Below, one piece after another: positions 9,309 to 18,518 of a stretch of DNA of 64,000 nt. The DNA is from JAUIET01 sp045106985 (GTDB taxonomy: Bacteria > Pseudomonadota > Gammaproteobacteria > Pseudomonadales > JAUIET01), in assembly GCA_045106985.1 (NCBI GenBank), contig JBGCFQ010000010.1, positions 9,783 through 73,782 on the forward strand, given 5' to 3'. The translations under genes and the position numbers were made by a program. A model generated the notes under the pieces. The model worked only from the letters and a program-made list of their open reading frames with translations, was not told the origin of the DNA and did not search any database. Numbering within the stretch: the first letter of the stretch is position 1; each line of letters opens with the position of its first letter.

Positions 9309-11429
9309 ATGGCTAAATACGAGAACCTGCTAGCGCCCGGGAAGATTGGAACCCTTGAGGTTCGAAATCGGATCTTTCTCGCACCAATGGGCACCAACCT
9401 TGCCGACGATAACGGCTTTGCCGGTGAACGCTCGATGCAATTTTATGAATCCCGCGCAGCCGGTGGCGCAGGCCTTCTTTTACTAGGCTCTGTGTCCGTC
9501 GGCTATCCCGTTGGCTCATCAAATCGCTGGCAGTTTGGTCTCTCCGACGACAAGTTCATACCGAAGCTAAAGCAACTGACCGACCGAGTTCATAAGCACG
9601 GCGCAAAAGTAGCCGCCCAGTGCTCGCATCAAGGTAGAGTGGCGGTCAACGACATAAAAGATGGCCGCCCGCAACTGATACCCAGCGACGTTGAACCTAA
9701 ATCAGACCCAGACATGCTCGCTGACTTAATGCTTGAGGAAATGATGGATTTAGGTGCCGCCATGGGCGGCAAACAAGCAAGTTTCAAAATTGCTGACCAA
9801 GAAGACATCGATCATGTGATTGAGCTTTTTGCCGGTGCCGCGCGGCGTGCAAAGGCCGCCGGATTTGACGCAATGGAAATTCATGCAGGACACGGTTATT
9901 TGATTCACGCATTCCTGAATCCATCATTGAATACCCGCACCGATCAATACGGTGGTTCTTTAGAGAACCGGGCGCGCCTGCTGATGCAAGTGATAGCCGC
10001 CACAAAACAAGCAGCTGGCAAAGAGTTTCCCATCTGGGTAAGAATGGAGGGCATAGAGCACCTTAACCCCGACGGGATAAGTCACGAGCAAGCGCTTGAA
10101 ACCTCGAAAATGGTCGCAAAAGCCGGAGCCGATGCCATTCATGTTACGGCGTACGGAGGAGCCGCTAATGCGATAGGACCCACTGAAGGCTACTTGCCGC
10201 ATAAGCCCATGGCCATAGTGCCCTATGCCCGGAAAATAAAGGAAGTTTCCGGTTTACCCGTTATTAGCATGGGCCGAATAGCTCCCAAGGAAGCGGATGG
10301 CTTAATCAATAATGGCGCAATCGATTTTGTGACAATGGGCCGAAAATTATTGGCCGACCCGGAGCTACCGAACAAGCTTATTCAAAATCGCGAGAATGAT
10401 ATTCGGCCCTGCGTATATTGTTATACCTGCGTTAGCCAAATATTCTTCCAACGCAGGCTTAAGTGTGCGGTGAATACAGAGTGTGGCGAAGAGTTCGTCA
10501 CCGTAGTAAACCCTACAAAGGAAGTACGAAATATTTTGGTTATTGGTGGCGGGCTTGCTGGAATGGAGGCCGCAAGAGTAGCCAGTTTAAGAGGGCATAA
10601 CGTGACCTTGGTAGAAAGCAGCAAACGTCTCGGTGGCTCGGCTTTGTTTTCTGCGGTTTCTTACCCGCCAAACGGCGAGTTAGTGGACTACCTGAAACTA
10701 CAAATAAAAAACCTGAAAGTATCTGTTAGAACGTCCACCCATCTAGACCTAAAAAGTATTACAGATCTTGCGCCCGACGCTGTCATTGTCGCAATTGGCG
10801 GCGAAAATTGGCGGCCTGACTTACCCGGAGTTAATCACGACCACGTGCTTGATGGCGAGGATTTCAGAGCAATGGTTCTTGGCGAAAAAGGATCGGTTAC
10901 CAAAAAGCTCGGCTTGTTTCAGCGTATGGCTGTTGGCCTGTCAAGCCGCTCCGGCATGTCAAACAAGCCGTCTCTGCTTGCGAAGGCAAGTAAATTGTAT
11001 CTGCCACTGGGGAAAAACATTGTATTTATAGGGGGCGGCCTGGTCGCGGTAGAACTGGCCGAGTTTTTAGCCGAGAGAGGTCGCAAGGTGACCATTCTTG
11101 AAGAACGTGAAGCCTGCGGTAAAGGTCTTGCGTTAGTAAGAAAGTGGCGCAATATGCACGACATACGCAAATTAGGCGTTAATGTGCACGTTAAAGTTCA
11201 GAACATAAACATAACAGAAGACACAGTAGAATTTATTGACGCAGAAGGACAGAAGCAATCAGCTCTGTCGAACCATGTCATTCTTGCCAATTCTCCGCGA
11301 GAAAACTATGGCCTGGCTGATTCACTATCGGCCGAGGGAATCACTGTTTTTCGAGCCGGAGATTGCACCGGTATGGGCTACATTGAAGGAGCGATGCATG
11401 AAGGCTACGCCGCAGGTAACGCCTGCTAA
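9309..11429 (+). CDS. NADH:flavin oxidoreductase, FadH/2,4-dienoyl-CoA reductase type
   Basis: The 706-residue protein combines an Old-Yellow-Enzyme TIM barrel (about 1-365) with a 4Fe-4S site and a C-terminal FAD/NAD(P) dinucleotide-binding region (about 405-706). The barrel contains HAGHGYLIHAFLNP around 192-205. The cluster ligands are C368, C371, C374 and C386. The last region contains VIGGGLAGMEAA near 411 and FIGGGLVAVELAEFL near 575. This is the layout of 2,4-dienoyl-CoA reductase, trimethylamine dehydrogenase and bile-acid/steroid reductases. The substrate is not identifiable. An insertion near 535-560 between the two nucleotide-binding folds is rich in basic and Ser residues. The 3' end overlaps the convergent CBS gene by 4 bases. 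Confidence 0.9.
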   Translation: MAKYENLLAPGKIGTLEVRNRIFLAPMGTNLADDNGFAGERSMQFYESRAAGGAGLLLLGSVSVGYPVGSSNRWQFGLSDDKFIPKLKQLTDRVHKHGAKVAAQCSHQGRVAVNDIKDGRPQLIPSDVEPKSDPDMLADLMLEEMMDLGAAMGGKQASFKIADQEDIDHVIELFAGAARRAKAAGFDAMEIHAGHGYLIHAFLNPSLNTRTDQYGGSLENRARLLMQVIAATKQAAGKEFPIWVRMEGIEHLNPDGISHEQALETSKMVAKAGADAIHVTAYGGAANAIGPTEGYLPHKPMAIVPYARKIKEVSGLPVISMGRIAPKEADGLINNGAIDFVTMGRKLLADPELPNKLIQNRENDIRPCVYCYTCVSQIFFQRRLKCAVNTECGEEFVTVVNPTKEVRNILVIGGGLAGMEAARVASLRGHNVTLVESSKRLGGSALFSAVSYPPNGELVDYLKLQIKNLKVSVRTSTHLDLKSITDLAPDAVIVAIGGENWRPDLPGVNHDHVLDGEDFRAMVLGEKGSVTKKLGLFQRMAVGLSSRSGMSNKPSLLAKASKLYLPLGKNIVFIGGGLVAVELAEFLAERGRKVTILEEREACGKGLALVRKWRNMHDIRKLGVNVHVKVQNINITEDTVEFIDAEGQKQSALSNHVILANSPRENYGLADSLSAEGITVFRAGDCTGMGYIEGAMHEGYAAGNAC

Positions 11430-11851
11430 GAGTTTTTCTCTGACTGCGGGCCTGAGTATTCCATAATAGCCCAGAGAATGTTTCGACAGCTTAGTTGACC
11501 GACTAATTTGCCGTCCTTGATAACAGGCCGCCTGCGATGTCTAGCCGCCAGCATGGACTGAGCAACAGCGACAATGTCCTCATGCGGGCTACAAGACTCT
11601 ACTTCACGCGTCATATAGTCTTCAACACGCCCAATTGCTGCATTGCCGTCGTTGTAGACGGTACCCAATACAGCGCGTAAACAATCCAATTCAGAAATCA
11701 CACCAACAACACAACTCTGATCATCAATCACAGTAAGGCCAGTTATTTTATGCTTCTGAATCAGCTCAATAGCTTCTTGAATTGAGGCGTCGCAGCCAAT
11801 GGTTGCAGGGCTGGTGTGCATGCAGTTTTCGATAGTATAGGGATTGGCCAT
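11426..11851 (-). CDS. CBS-domain pair protein
   Basis: The 141 residues consist almost entirely of two CBS motifs. The first is about 10-65, with EAIELIQKHKITGLTVIDD. The second is about 75-132, with VAQSMLAARHRRRPVIKDGKLVGQLSC. There is no attached enzyme or transporter domain. Such stand-alone CBS pairs bind adenine nucleotides and act as energy or redox sensors, but the partner here is unknown. Confidence 0.88.
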   Translation of the reverse strand: MANPYTIENCMHTSPATIGCDASIQEAIELIQKHKITGLTVIDDQSCVVGVISELDCLRAVLGTVYNDGNAAIGRVEDYMTREVESCSPHEDIVAVAQSMLAARHRRRPVIKDGKLVGQLSCRNILWAIMEYSGPQSEKNS

Positions 11852-11980
11852 TGTTCTAATCCATGCAATTTGATGCCTCTCAATATGACATTGACGAAAG
11901 GTGCTTGCAACCGCTGTCTACTTCGCAAACGACGTGCGGTACACTTTAAGTACGGCTTCACCTGACACAAGGAAAATCAC

Positions 11981-12565
11981 ATGGCCAATCAACCAGACAG
12001 GCGCGTTCTAAGCAAGCAGGGCATGGGTATTGAAGAAGGGATACCTCTGCATGCATCAGACGGCGGTATTGAAGAACTTAGAAAGGACATACAACGCCTG
12101 ATGGATATCGAAGCCATCAAACAAACCAAACACGCCTACTTTCGCTGCATTGATACAGCCAATCTGGAAGAGCTTAGCAGCCTGTTTCATGAAGACGTTT
12201 TAGTGCATTTTGTGGGCGGCAGCTACGAGTGGAAATTGTCTGGTCGCGATGAGTACGTGAAATCTATTGGTCAAAGCTTTAGCAATGAGGCGGTAGGTCA
12301 CCACAATGGCCATGCGCCTGAAATTCAGATGCTTAGTGAGACGGAAGCTACAGGTATATGGTACCTGGCCGACAATATGTGGGTAATGAAGTACAACGCA
12401 TTCACCACCGGCACCGCCATTTATTGGGATAAGTACGTCAAGGAAGATGGCAAATGGCTGATCAAGGAAACGCGTTATGAGCGTCTATACGAGCTTAATC
12501 AGTCTCTAGAAGAAAATCCCGAGTTTGCCTCGCACTATCTGGCCGTGCACGGCGCATCGGTTTAG
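11981..12565 (+). CDS. SnoaL/NTF2-like fold protein
   Basis: This is 194 residues with an AAGGA ribosome site. After about 35 variable residues comes an NTF2-like cone: IEAIKQTKHAYFRCIDTANLEE helix, LFHEDVLVHF strand, and a C-terminal WLIKETRYERLYE strand. Members of this SnoaL_4-type family are small isomerases, dehydratases or beta subunits of ring-hydroxylating systems. The Rieske alpha subunit at 15.4 kb may be a functional neighbour but is not adjacent. The exact reaction is unknown. Confidence 0.82.
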   Translation: MANQPDRRVLSKQGMGIEEGIPLHASDGGIEELRKDIQRLMDIEAIKQTKHAYFRCIDTANLEELSSLFHEDVLVHFVGGSYEWKLSGRDEYVKSIGQSFSNEAVGHHNGHAPEIQMLSETEATGIWYLADNMWVMKYNAFTTGTAIYWDKYVKEDGKWLIKETRYERLYELNQSLEENPEFASHYLAVHGASV

Positions 12566-12577
12566 GACTTTTTATAT

Positions 12578-12606
12578 CCATAAATAGACCCCCTGCTTAT
12601 TTATGG
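12578..12606. repeat. 9-bp inverted repeat hairpin
   Basis: CCATAAATA and its exact complement TATTTATGG flank an 11-base loop just after the SnoaL-like gene. There is no T-tract on either side, so it is not a classical terminator. It could protect the mRNA end. Confidence 0.4.
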
Positions 12607-12777
12607 AGTCGCATCCTTGCACCTCCTTATGCCCAATCCTTTATGGCAAAGAGACTCTTGACGCTGATTCTTGAAATAAGCTTATTGCACTACGGTCTAA
12701 TTAGCCGACCGTCTCTTGTTTACATGGGGCATTGGTCGGCCTAAGCTTGCCTGCCTTTTCAGCGACAAAGCCCTACA

Positions 12778-13440
12778 ATGGATTTTTTGCGCCGTACCCG
12801 CGGCTACAACCTAAACGAAATCATGAACTCGAAATCCGCTCTAACGCGAATTAATCGAATCGTTCAGGTATGCGAGGGACCGGCAATTATGACTACCAGT
12901 GGTGGGGAATTTTCTGCCCTGCTACCGCACTTGGTTCGGCGCGCCTCAGGAAAAGACATTCCGCTGATATTTGTTGATACCAAACATTACAGCAAACCTA
13001 CCTACGACATGATTGAGTATCTGCAACAACAAGACTTTGATGTTCGCATTTACGCCTCGCGTTACACACAAGAAGAAATTCTCGCTGACTATCCAGATTG
13101 GTGGAATGACTCAGACGAACACTTTTCTCAAACAGTTTTTGAGGAAGTCGTGAAGAAAATAAAACACGATCCACTAGAACGCGCCATGACCGAAATACAG
13201 CCTGAGATGTGGCTCAGCGGACTCACAGGTTTTAAGACCAGCGAACGTTCGAATAAAGCTGTTATTGAATATAATGCGATGGAAATAGTGAAGCTACACC
13301 CAATTATCGACTGGGATATTGAAGAAGTGGAAACCTATTTGGAGTGGCATTCACTGCCCAAAAACCAACATCACTTTGATATTACCAAAGGCCTAAGTCA
13401 AAAAAATGAATGCGGTATACACACCACGTTCGGCGAGTAA
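12778..13440 (+). CDS. PAPS reductase family (CysH-like) protein
   Basis: The 220-residue protein has the adenine-nucleotide alpha hydrolase fold. A PP-loop-like SGGEFSALLPHL lies near residue 41 and a family-typical IPLIFVDTKHYSKPTYDMIEYL segment follows. The end, KNECGIHTTFGE, carries the single Cys of the CysH ECGLH motif. It also has WLSGLTGFKTSERSN, matching the substrate-binding region. True CysH reduces PAPS to sulfite with thioredoxin. Here no other sulfate-assimilation gene is nearby and the loop sequence differs, so a different thiol-transfer role is possible. The start is uncertain (an ATG at 12823 is an alternative). Confidence is good for the family and low for the reaction. Confidence 0.8.
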   Translation: MDFLRRTRGYNLNEIMNSKSALTRINRIVQVCEGPAIMTTSGGEFSALLPHLVRRASGKDIPLIFVDTKHYSKPTYDMIEYLQQQDFDVRIYASRYTQEEILADYPDWWNDSDEHFSQTVFEEVVKKIKHDPLERAMTEIQPEMWLSGLTGFKTSERSNKAVIEYNAMEIVKLHPIIDWDIEEVETYLEWHSLPKNQHHFDITKGLSQKNECGIHTTFGE

Positions 13441-13505
13441 CCTCAACTAACTTTTCTTTTAATAGGCGCCCTTAGCTCATAGTTAAAGGCCTTGAATCTA
13501 AAAAC

Positions 13506-13994
13506 CTACACCAAGCTTTTGGGCGTTATAAAGGCCGTCATTTTGCCTTCAACATCCTTTATATCACGCCAGGAATCAACTGAAAACTCGATTCGAGCAA
13601 AGCTACAGGTCGGTACATTGTCGATTCTTGCATCCGACAAATGATTACAAAACTCTGTAATTGCCGGGTTATGACCAACTAATAGCGCATCATCAAAGCC
13701 ATCGGCAAGTGCAGCAACGCAGTCGTTAAGTTGTCGCCAATCAAAAGTATACATTGCTGCTTCGGTGTACCACTCGCCGAATTGCAGCACGCTATTGATA
13801 CCGCTTATGGTTTGTTGGGCGCGGCTAGCAGGACTAACCACAACATAGTCAAATTTACAGCCTGCTTCTTCAATGGCCGGAGCCATTGTTATGCAGTCTT
13901 TCTCACCTCGAGGGTTTAGCACGCGGTCTATGTCTGACTGACCCGAATCCGCCCAGCTCGATTTCGCATGCCGAAGAACATTTAGTATCTTCAT
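13506..13994 (-). CDS. SixA-like histidine phosphatase
   Basis: The 162 residues begin with the catalytic RHAKSSW motif (the RHG/RHA phosphohistidine site, His9). A second conserved His follows in LLVGHNPAI. SRAQQTI supplies the conserved Arg. The short length fits the SixA subgroup of the histidine phosphatase superfamily, which dephosphorylates phosphohistidine in signalling or PTS proteins. The target is unknown. It is convergent with the CysH-like gene. Confidence 0.88.
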   Translation of the reverse strand: MKILNVLRHAKSSWADSGQSDIDRVLNPRGEKDCITMAPAIEEAGCKFDYVVVSPASRAQQTISGINSVLQFGEWYTEAAMYTFDWRQLNDCVAALADGFDDALLVGHNPAITEFCNHLSDARIDNVPTCSFARIEFSVDSWRDIKDVEGKMTAFITPKSLV

Positions 13995-14093
13995 AGTTCA
14001 CTCCACTCAAGAGATGGCCACAGTGCTATCATTGCGCGCCCGGTTTGTTCTCACGGGGCTCTTAACCTAGTATAAACCGAACTTGACCCCCTC

Positions 14094-15296
14094 ATGCCAC
14101 TGTCCTCGCGAACTATCCTAGCATTAGCAAGCCTCATGGTATTGGGCGCTAGTGCTAGCGATGCTGTTATCGCCGTTATTCCTGCAATAGCGAACGGCTC
14201 CGACGTGAGCATAGCGCATGCGCAACTGTTGATAAGCTGTTTTATTGGTGGTTATTCTCTTGGTCAAATCCCAAGTGGGGTTATGGCAGACAGATACGGC
14301 CGACGCCCAATCTTGTACATTGGCCTGGTTCTATTCTGTGTAGCCAGCTTGTTGTGCTATGTGGCGACTGACTTCGATACCTTGTTATTGTTTCGATTTA
14401 TACAAGGCTTAGGTGCGTCTGCTGGGGCTGTACTAGCAAGAACCATTGCCAGAGATTCCAGTAGCGGTGTTGAGCTCGCCCGCTTGCTGGCTGTTTTAGG
14501 TGCGGCGCTCAGTACAACCACCATTGTCGCTCCAGTGGTTGGCGGCTTGTTTGTTAGCTACGCCCACTGGACCGATTTGTTTCTGCTGTATCTTATTCAA
14601 GGCGCGGCAACTTTAGCACTGTGTTTTGCATGCATTCCCGAAACTCACCCTGAACTAAAGCTTAAACAAACTGGCAGTGCAAGGGTGAGACGAGCGCGTC
14701 TTCTGCCACTAAAAGAATGTGCGCTTATCTACTTCAATTCCAAACAAAGCGTTTGGGCTATGGGTATCATGGCATTCGCATTTTTCGGTTTCGCGGCCAT
14801 CCTCAGTTCCTTTGGCACACTGTGTATTGAAGTATACGATCTTACTTTTACAACAGCTGGCCTTTTACTAAGTCTGGCTACAGTGTTCTTTGTGGCCGGA
14901 AATCTCGTCAGTCATCGTTTAGTTGCCAGTTATGGGAGCCTACCACTGGTAAACCTGTCAATTATTTTGTTCTGCACCTCCGCACTCGGTTTCATTCTGC
15001 TTTATTCGCTGGAAATCTCCAGCCTTGCTGCTTTCTGGGTGGCAAGCTCTATTTACTTTGCCGGTATTGGTTTGCTGTTTCCTGTTATATCAAGCATTGC
15101 CCTCAGCCCGCTGCCAGCGGTTGCCGGTCTTGCATCGTCCATTTTAGGCTCAGTGCAAACGTTCTTTGCCTTTATGGGCTCATTGCTTGTAGCGCATTTT
15201 TATCAACATGACATCAGCCACCTTACCTACCTGGTATTGGCCGCCGCCATAGCTTTGATAATCACGCATAAGTGCCGACCGGAGATTAGGGTTTAG
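14094..15296 (+). CDS. MFS drug-resistance transporter (Bcr/CflA-like)
   Basis: The 400-residue membrane protein shows about 12 hydrophobic helices. The MFS motif A GVMADRYGRRP lies between helices 2 and 3, and RFIQGLGASAGAVLARTIARD in helices 4-5 is characteristic of the Bcr/CflA multidrug-efflux group. It is expected to export drugs or metabolites by proton antiport in the inner membrane. The gene appears monocistronic. Confidence 0.9.
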   Translation: MPLSSRTILALASLMVLGASASDAVIAVIPAIANGSDVSIAHAQLLISCFIGGYSLGQIPSGVMADRYGRRPILYIGLVLFCVASLLCYVATDFDTLLLFRFIQGLGASAGAVLARTIARDSSSGVELARLLAVLGAALSTTTIVAPVVGGLFVSYAHWTDLFLLYLIQGAATLALCFACIPETHPELKLKQTGSARVRRARLLPLKECALIYFNSKQSVWAMGIMAFAFFGFAAILSSFGTLCIEVYDLTFTTAGLLLSLATVFFVAGNLVSHRLVASYGSLPLVNLSIILFCTSALGFILLYSLEISSLAAFWVASSIYFAGIGLLFPVISSIALSPLPAVAGLASSILGSVQTFFAFMGSLLVAHFYQHDISHLTYLVLAAAIALIITHKCRPEIRV

Positions 15297-15401
15297 TTGG
15301 CTCTATTTGGTAAGATTGAGTGCTTATGTAATGCCTTAAACAGCAAATTAGTAAGGTATTTTGAGTTGGCCTAAATGACATTGACTAGGAAGCCATAGCG
15401 A

Positions 15402-16547
15402 ATGAACGAAGCTATTCTCGATTTAGTCGGCAAGCTGATAGATCGCAGCAGCGGCAAGCTGGCACCTCCCGCGCCTTGTCTGCACCGTATTCCCGTGGAG
15501 TCGTATACGAGTGAGGAGCATTTTGATCGTGAGTGGCGTGGACTGTTCAGTAACAGGCCACTGTTACTCTGCCATGAGTCAGAGTTAGCTAATGAGGGTC
15601 AGGCACTTGTACATGACAAGCTAGGCCTGCCGCTAATAAGCGTGCGTACCAAGAGCGGCCGTGTGGCTACCTATATGAATGTTTGTCGTCACCGCGGCAT
15701 GCGCCTGGTGCAGGAAACGGGCTTTCAGAATTTACGTTCGCTTATCTGCCCCTATCACCAATGGACTTATGGCCTGGACGGCGAGCTGCGTAATGTGCCC
15801 TGCGAGGGCGATTTTGAAGGCCTCCAAAAATCAGAGCTTGGCTTAATTGAGCTACCAACTGAAGTGCGTCATGGCCTTGTATGGCTACAGCTAACACCGC
15901 AAGGTAAAATGAACCTGGACGACCACTTGCAAGAACTGGGCGATGACCTTGATGCCTTCGGTGTTAATACCGCAGTGGCCTACACCAATAACACTCGCAC
16001 ACTAGCCTGCAACTGGAAGCTGGTTCACGATGCCTTCCTGGATGGCTACCATGTTGTTCGCTTACACAAAAACACAGTTGGACCTTACTTCCCTGATAAT
16101 CTTGCCGTATCAAATACTGTGGGAATTCACACGCGCTCCACAGTAGGCCGCAACGAGGTATTGGAAGTGGGTAACTTGCCCAGAGAAGAATGGAACCCGC
16201 GCACTCTATGTACCTTTGCCTATACTCTATTGCCAAATGCAATCGTGATAATGCACCCAGACTACACCAGCCTGGTGACCCTGTTTCCAAAATCTGCGAG
16301 CGAAACAGTTCTTTCACATACCATGTTACTCGACCAGTTACCGACTACAGAAAAAGCTCGAGCCCATTTCGATAAGTCTTTTCAGCTTATCGATCAAGGC
16401 GTGTTTCAGGCAGAAGATATTTTTGTTTGTGAAGGGGCACAAAAGGGCATGACATCCGGCGCCAATCGCGAATTACTACTGGGCGCTAATGAAATATCAG
16501 TGAAGCTATTTCATGACACAGTGGAAGCCGAAATTACTCGGCAGTAA
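15402..16547 (+). CDS. Rieske non-heme iron oxygenase, alpha subunit
   Basis: The 381-residue protein has an N-terminal Rieske 2Fe-2S domain with ligands C95/H97 and C116/H119. The C-terminal catalytic domain has the mononuclear-iron histidines in DGYHVVRLH (H217, H222); the third acidic ligand is probably in FQAEDIFVCEGAQKGM near residue 340. AGGAAG precedes the start. Such subunits hydroxylate or demethylate aromatic, sterol or quaternary-amine substrates using electrons from a separate reductase. No reductase or beta subunit is adjacent. The gene end overlaps the convergent START gene by 14 bases. Confidence 0.92.
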   Translation: MNEAILDLVGKLIDRSSGKLAPPAPCLHRIPVESYTSEEHFDREWRGLFSNRPLLLCHESELANEGQALVHDKLGLPLISVRTKSGRVATYMNVCRHRGMRLVQETGFQNLRSLICPYHQWTYGLDGELRNVPCEGDFEGLQKSELGLIELPTEVRHGLVWLQLTPQGKMNLDDHLQELGDDLDAFGVNTAVAYTNNTRTLACNWKLVHDAFLDGYHVVRLHKNTVGPYFPDNLAVSNTVGIHTRSTVGRNEVLEVGNLPREEWNPRTLCTFAYTLLPNAIVIMHPDYTSLVTLFPKSASETVLSHTMLLDQLPTTEKARAHFDKSFQLIDQGVFQAEDIFVCEGAQKGMTSGANRELLLGANEISVKLFHDTVEAEITRQ

Positions 16548-17196
16548 AGTCAAACTCTACATCCGCATAACGATCATTTGCCATCTCAACGCGCAATTTC
16601 TGCATCGTTTTGAGTGGCGAATCAATTAGCAATAAGTTTGTCATCCAAGCGGGTGTTGGCCCAGATGGGTCAATATGTCCTTCGCTAGCAATTTCCAGCC
16701 CATCTTTTTTGGGAGTTAATATCCATTTAGTTACTGCGTTTTTTAGCCTAACGGCCTTACTAGTAGGCGGAACTAAATCGCTAGCAATGGCCGTAGCTGT
16801 CATGCTTACTGCACCAGTGCTCGCATCGCGATCCCATACAACATGAGTAATCGCATCTCTGTCTTTTACTGGCCAAGGAATATCGTTTAGATTATAGACA
16901 ATAGCCTCAGTCTCGCTCTTTTGCTCCAGTGTTCGTGATTCTTTGCATAAGTCAGCCCAACGTGGGCAAGCTGAATTGTCACGAATCAGTCCAATCACGC
17001 TGTCGAGCCTAAAGTCAGTCATCATCACACTGCGTACAGCTTTGAATTTCGAATCTTCAACGATACGCGTGAATATCGCAATACCATCCGATTCTTTCTT
17101 AAGCTGCCACTGCGTGCCGTCTTCTTGTTGTGCATAGGAGACATTAGTTATCAGCAGCAGAATCATTGCGACCAATATTGCAGGCTTGTTCATCAT
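16534..17196 (-). CDS. START-domain secreted protein
   Basis: This is 220 residues. A signal peptide (KPAILVAMILLLITNVSYAQ) precedes a START/SRPBCC helix-grip fold. The fold is visible as WQLKKESDGIAIFTRIV, WADLCKESRTLEQKSETEAIVYN and WPVKDRDAITHVV, a pattern shared with bacterial START proteins. These bind hydrophobic ligands; this one is periplasmic. Its start overlaps the stop of the upstream antiporter gene by 4 bases (ATGA), so the two are translationally coupled. Confidence 0.87.
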   Translation of the reverse strand: MMNKPAILVAMILLLITNVSYAQQEDGTQWQLKKESDGIAIFTRIVEDSKFKAVRSVMMTDFRLDSVIGLIRDNSACPRWADLCKESRTLEQKSETEAIVYNLNDIPWPVKDRDAITHVVWDRDASTGAVSMTATAIASDLVPPTSKAVRLKNAVTKWILTPKKDGLEIASEGHIDPSGPTPAWMTNLLLIDSPLKTMQKLRVEMANDRYADVEFDFTAE

Positions 17197-18416
17197 AATC
17201 GACCTTCCTTCGTAACTATTTTGCTAATGTCCCTGGTGACCCGCCTAGCGTACCAGTTGGCACCAGGGGCTGCGCTAATGCCATGCAAGAGCGCACTAAT
17301 CCATACGGCGTTTACTGCCACCGCCAATACGGGCTCTGCGTAAGCATGATTGATATCGCCAACGATAAGCAAGGCAAACAATGCCGTCGCTAAACCACGG
17401 GGGCCAAACCATCCAAAAAACAAACGCGTTAAAGGTGGCGCAGAAGAGCCCAGCAGACTCACATAGATTGCTAAAGGCCGCACAACGAAGAGACTAAGCA
17501 ATATCATCAACAACATTGGTCCATCAAGTGCGTGTAAGGCTTCTGGTAGCAAGGCCATACCCAATAGTAAAAACGCCGCCCAAATCAGTATCTGTCCTTC
17601 GCTCTCTGCAAATTCATAAACGTACTTCACTCTGTCTTGAAGAATATTACCGAAGGCCAGACCAGCTACAAAAGCAGAGATAAAGCCATTTCCATCGACC
17701 ATGTTTGCAGCAAGATAGGCGCTGGCCGCTAAAGCAATGGCGGCAATGCCCTCGTAGAGGGGTTCGGTAAAGCCGCGCTCGGCTGCCGCAAGCATCGCTT
17801 TCGCGCCTAGCCAACCTACTAGTCCACCGATCAGTGGTCCGAGAATCAATTGCTGTGCAGTGAATATTAGAAAGTTGCTTTGGTGCTCACCTTCCATGGT
17901 TGCCAAAGTACACGCAAAGAACAATACCACTGGCAGCGCCAGCCCGTCGTTGAGTCCGCTTTCAACTGTTAGCGCTCGTCGCTCCTCTATTGGAACCTGC
18001 TCATTGCTCACAACGGCCTGGCCTAAAGCCGCGTCGGTAGGCGCAAGAATCGCGGCCACCAGCGCCACTGCGAAAATCGACCAATCTGGAAACACAAAGA
18101 ACGCAACCGCTGTTCCAAACAACAGTGACAGTGGCAGGCCAATCAACAGCATCCGCTGCGGCCATATATGTTGTTTTCGAAGGGCCACGAAGTCAGTCTT
18201 GCTGGCATCTACAAACAACAAAATTATCAATGCCACTTCGGCGACAATATGCAACAGCTCTTCAGCACCTTGTTGAGGCATTACACCACTTTGCGCTAGC
18301 AGATAACCAACGCCCAAAAAGATCATTGGTGCCGTGACGATGGTACTTGCCAAACGCTTTGCAAACATGGCGTAAACTGTTGCGCAGGCCATTACGATTA
18401 ACATGCCGGTTTGCAT
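17193..18416 (-). CDS. Cation:proton antiporter (CPA1/NhaP-like)
   Basis: The 407-residue polytopic protein carries CPA1 landmarks. They are ILAPTDAALG in the helix-4 region, ESGLNDGLALPVVL with the paired Asn-Asp ion-binding site, and FFGWFGPRGLATALFALL near the C-terminus. It lacks a cytoplasmic RCK or TrkA domain. The expected role is Na+/H+ or K+/H+ exchange at the inner membrane, suited to a marine lifestyle. It is the first gene of a two-gene unit with the START protein. Confidence 0.9.
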   Translation of the reverse strand: MQTGMLIVMACATVYAMFAKRLASTIVTAPMIFLGVGYLLAQSGVMPQQGAEELLHIVAEVALIILLFVDASKTDFVALRKQHIWPQRMLLIGLPLSLLFGTAVAFFVFPDWSIFAVALVAAILAPTDAALGQAVVSNEQVPIEERRALTVESGLNDGLALPVVLFFACTLATMEGEHQSNFLIFTAQQLILGPLIGGLVGWLGAKAMLAAAERGFTEPLYEGIAAIALAASAYLAANMVDGNGFISAFVAGLAFGNILQDRVKYVYEFAESEGQILIWAAFLLLGMALLPEALHALDGPMLLMILLSLFVVRPLAIYVSLLGSSAPPLTRLFFGWFGPRGLATALFALLIVGDINHAYAEPVLAVAVNAVWISALLHGISAAPGANWYARRVTRDISKIVTKEGRL

Positions 18417-18518
18417 AATTGTGTGTTCCCAGTTCGCTATAAAGTCAGCCGGCCATTACTTTCAATTGTTGTATGTTGGAATGTGACTCAAGCCAGCTTA
18501 AGACTAAATGAAAGCACC

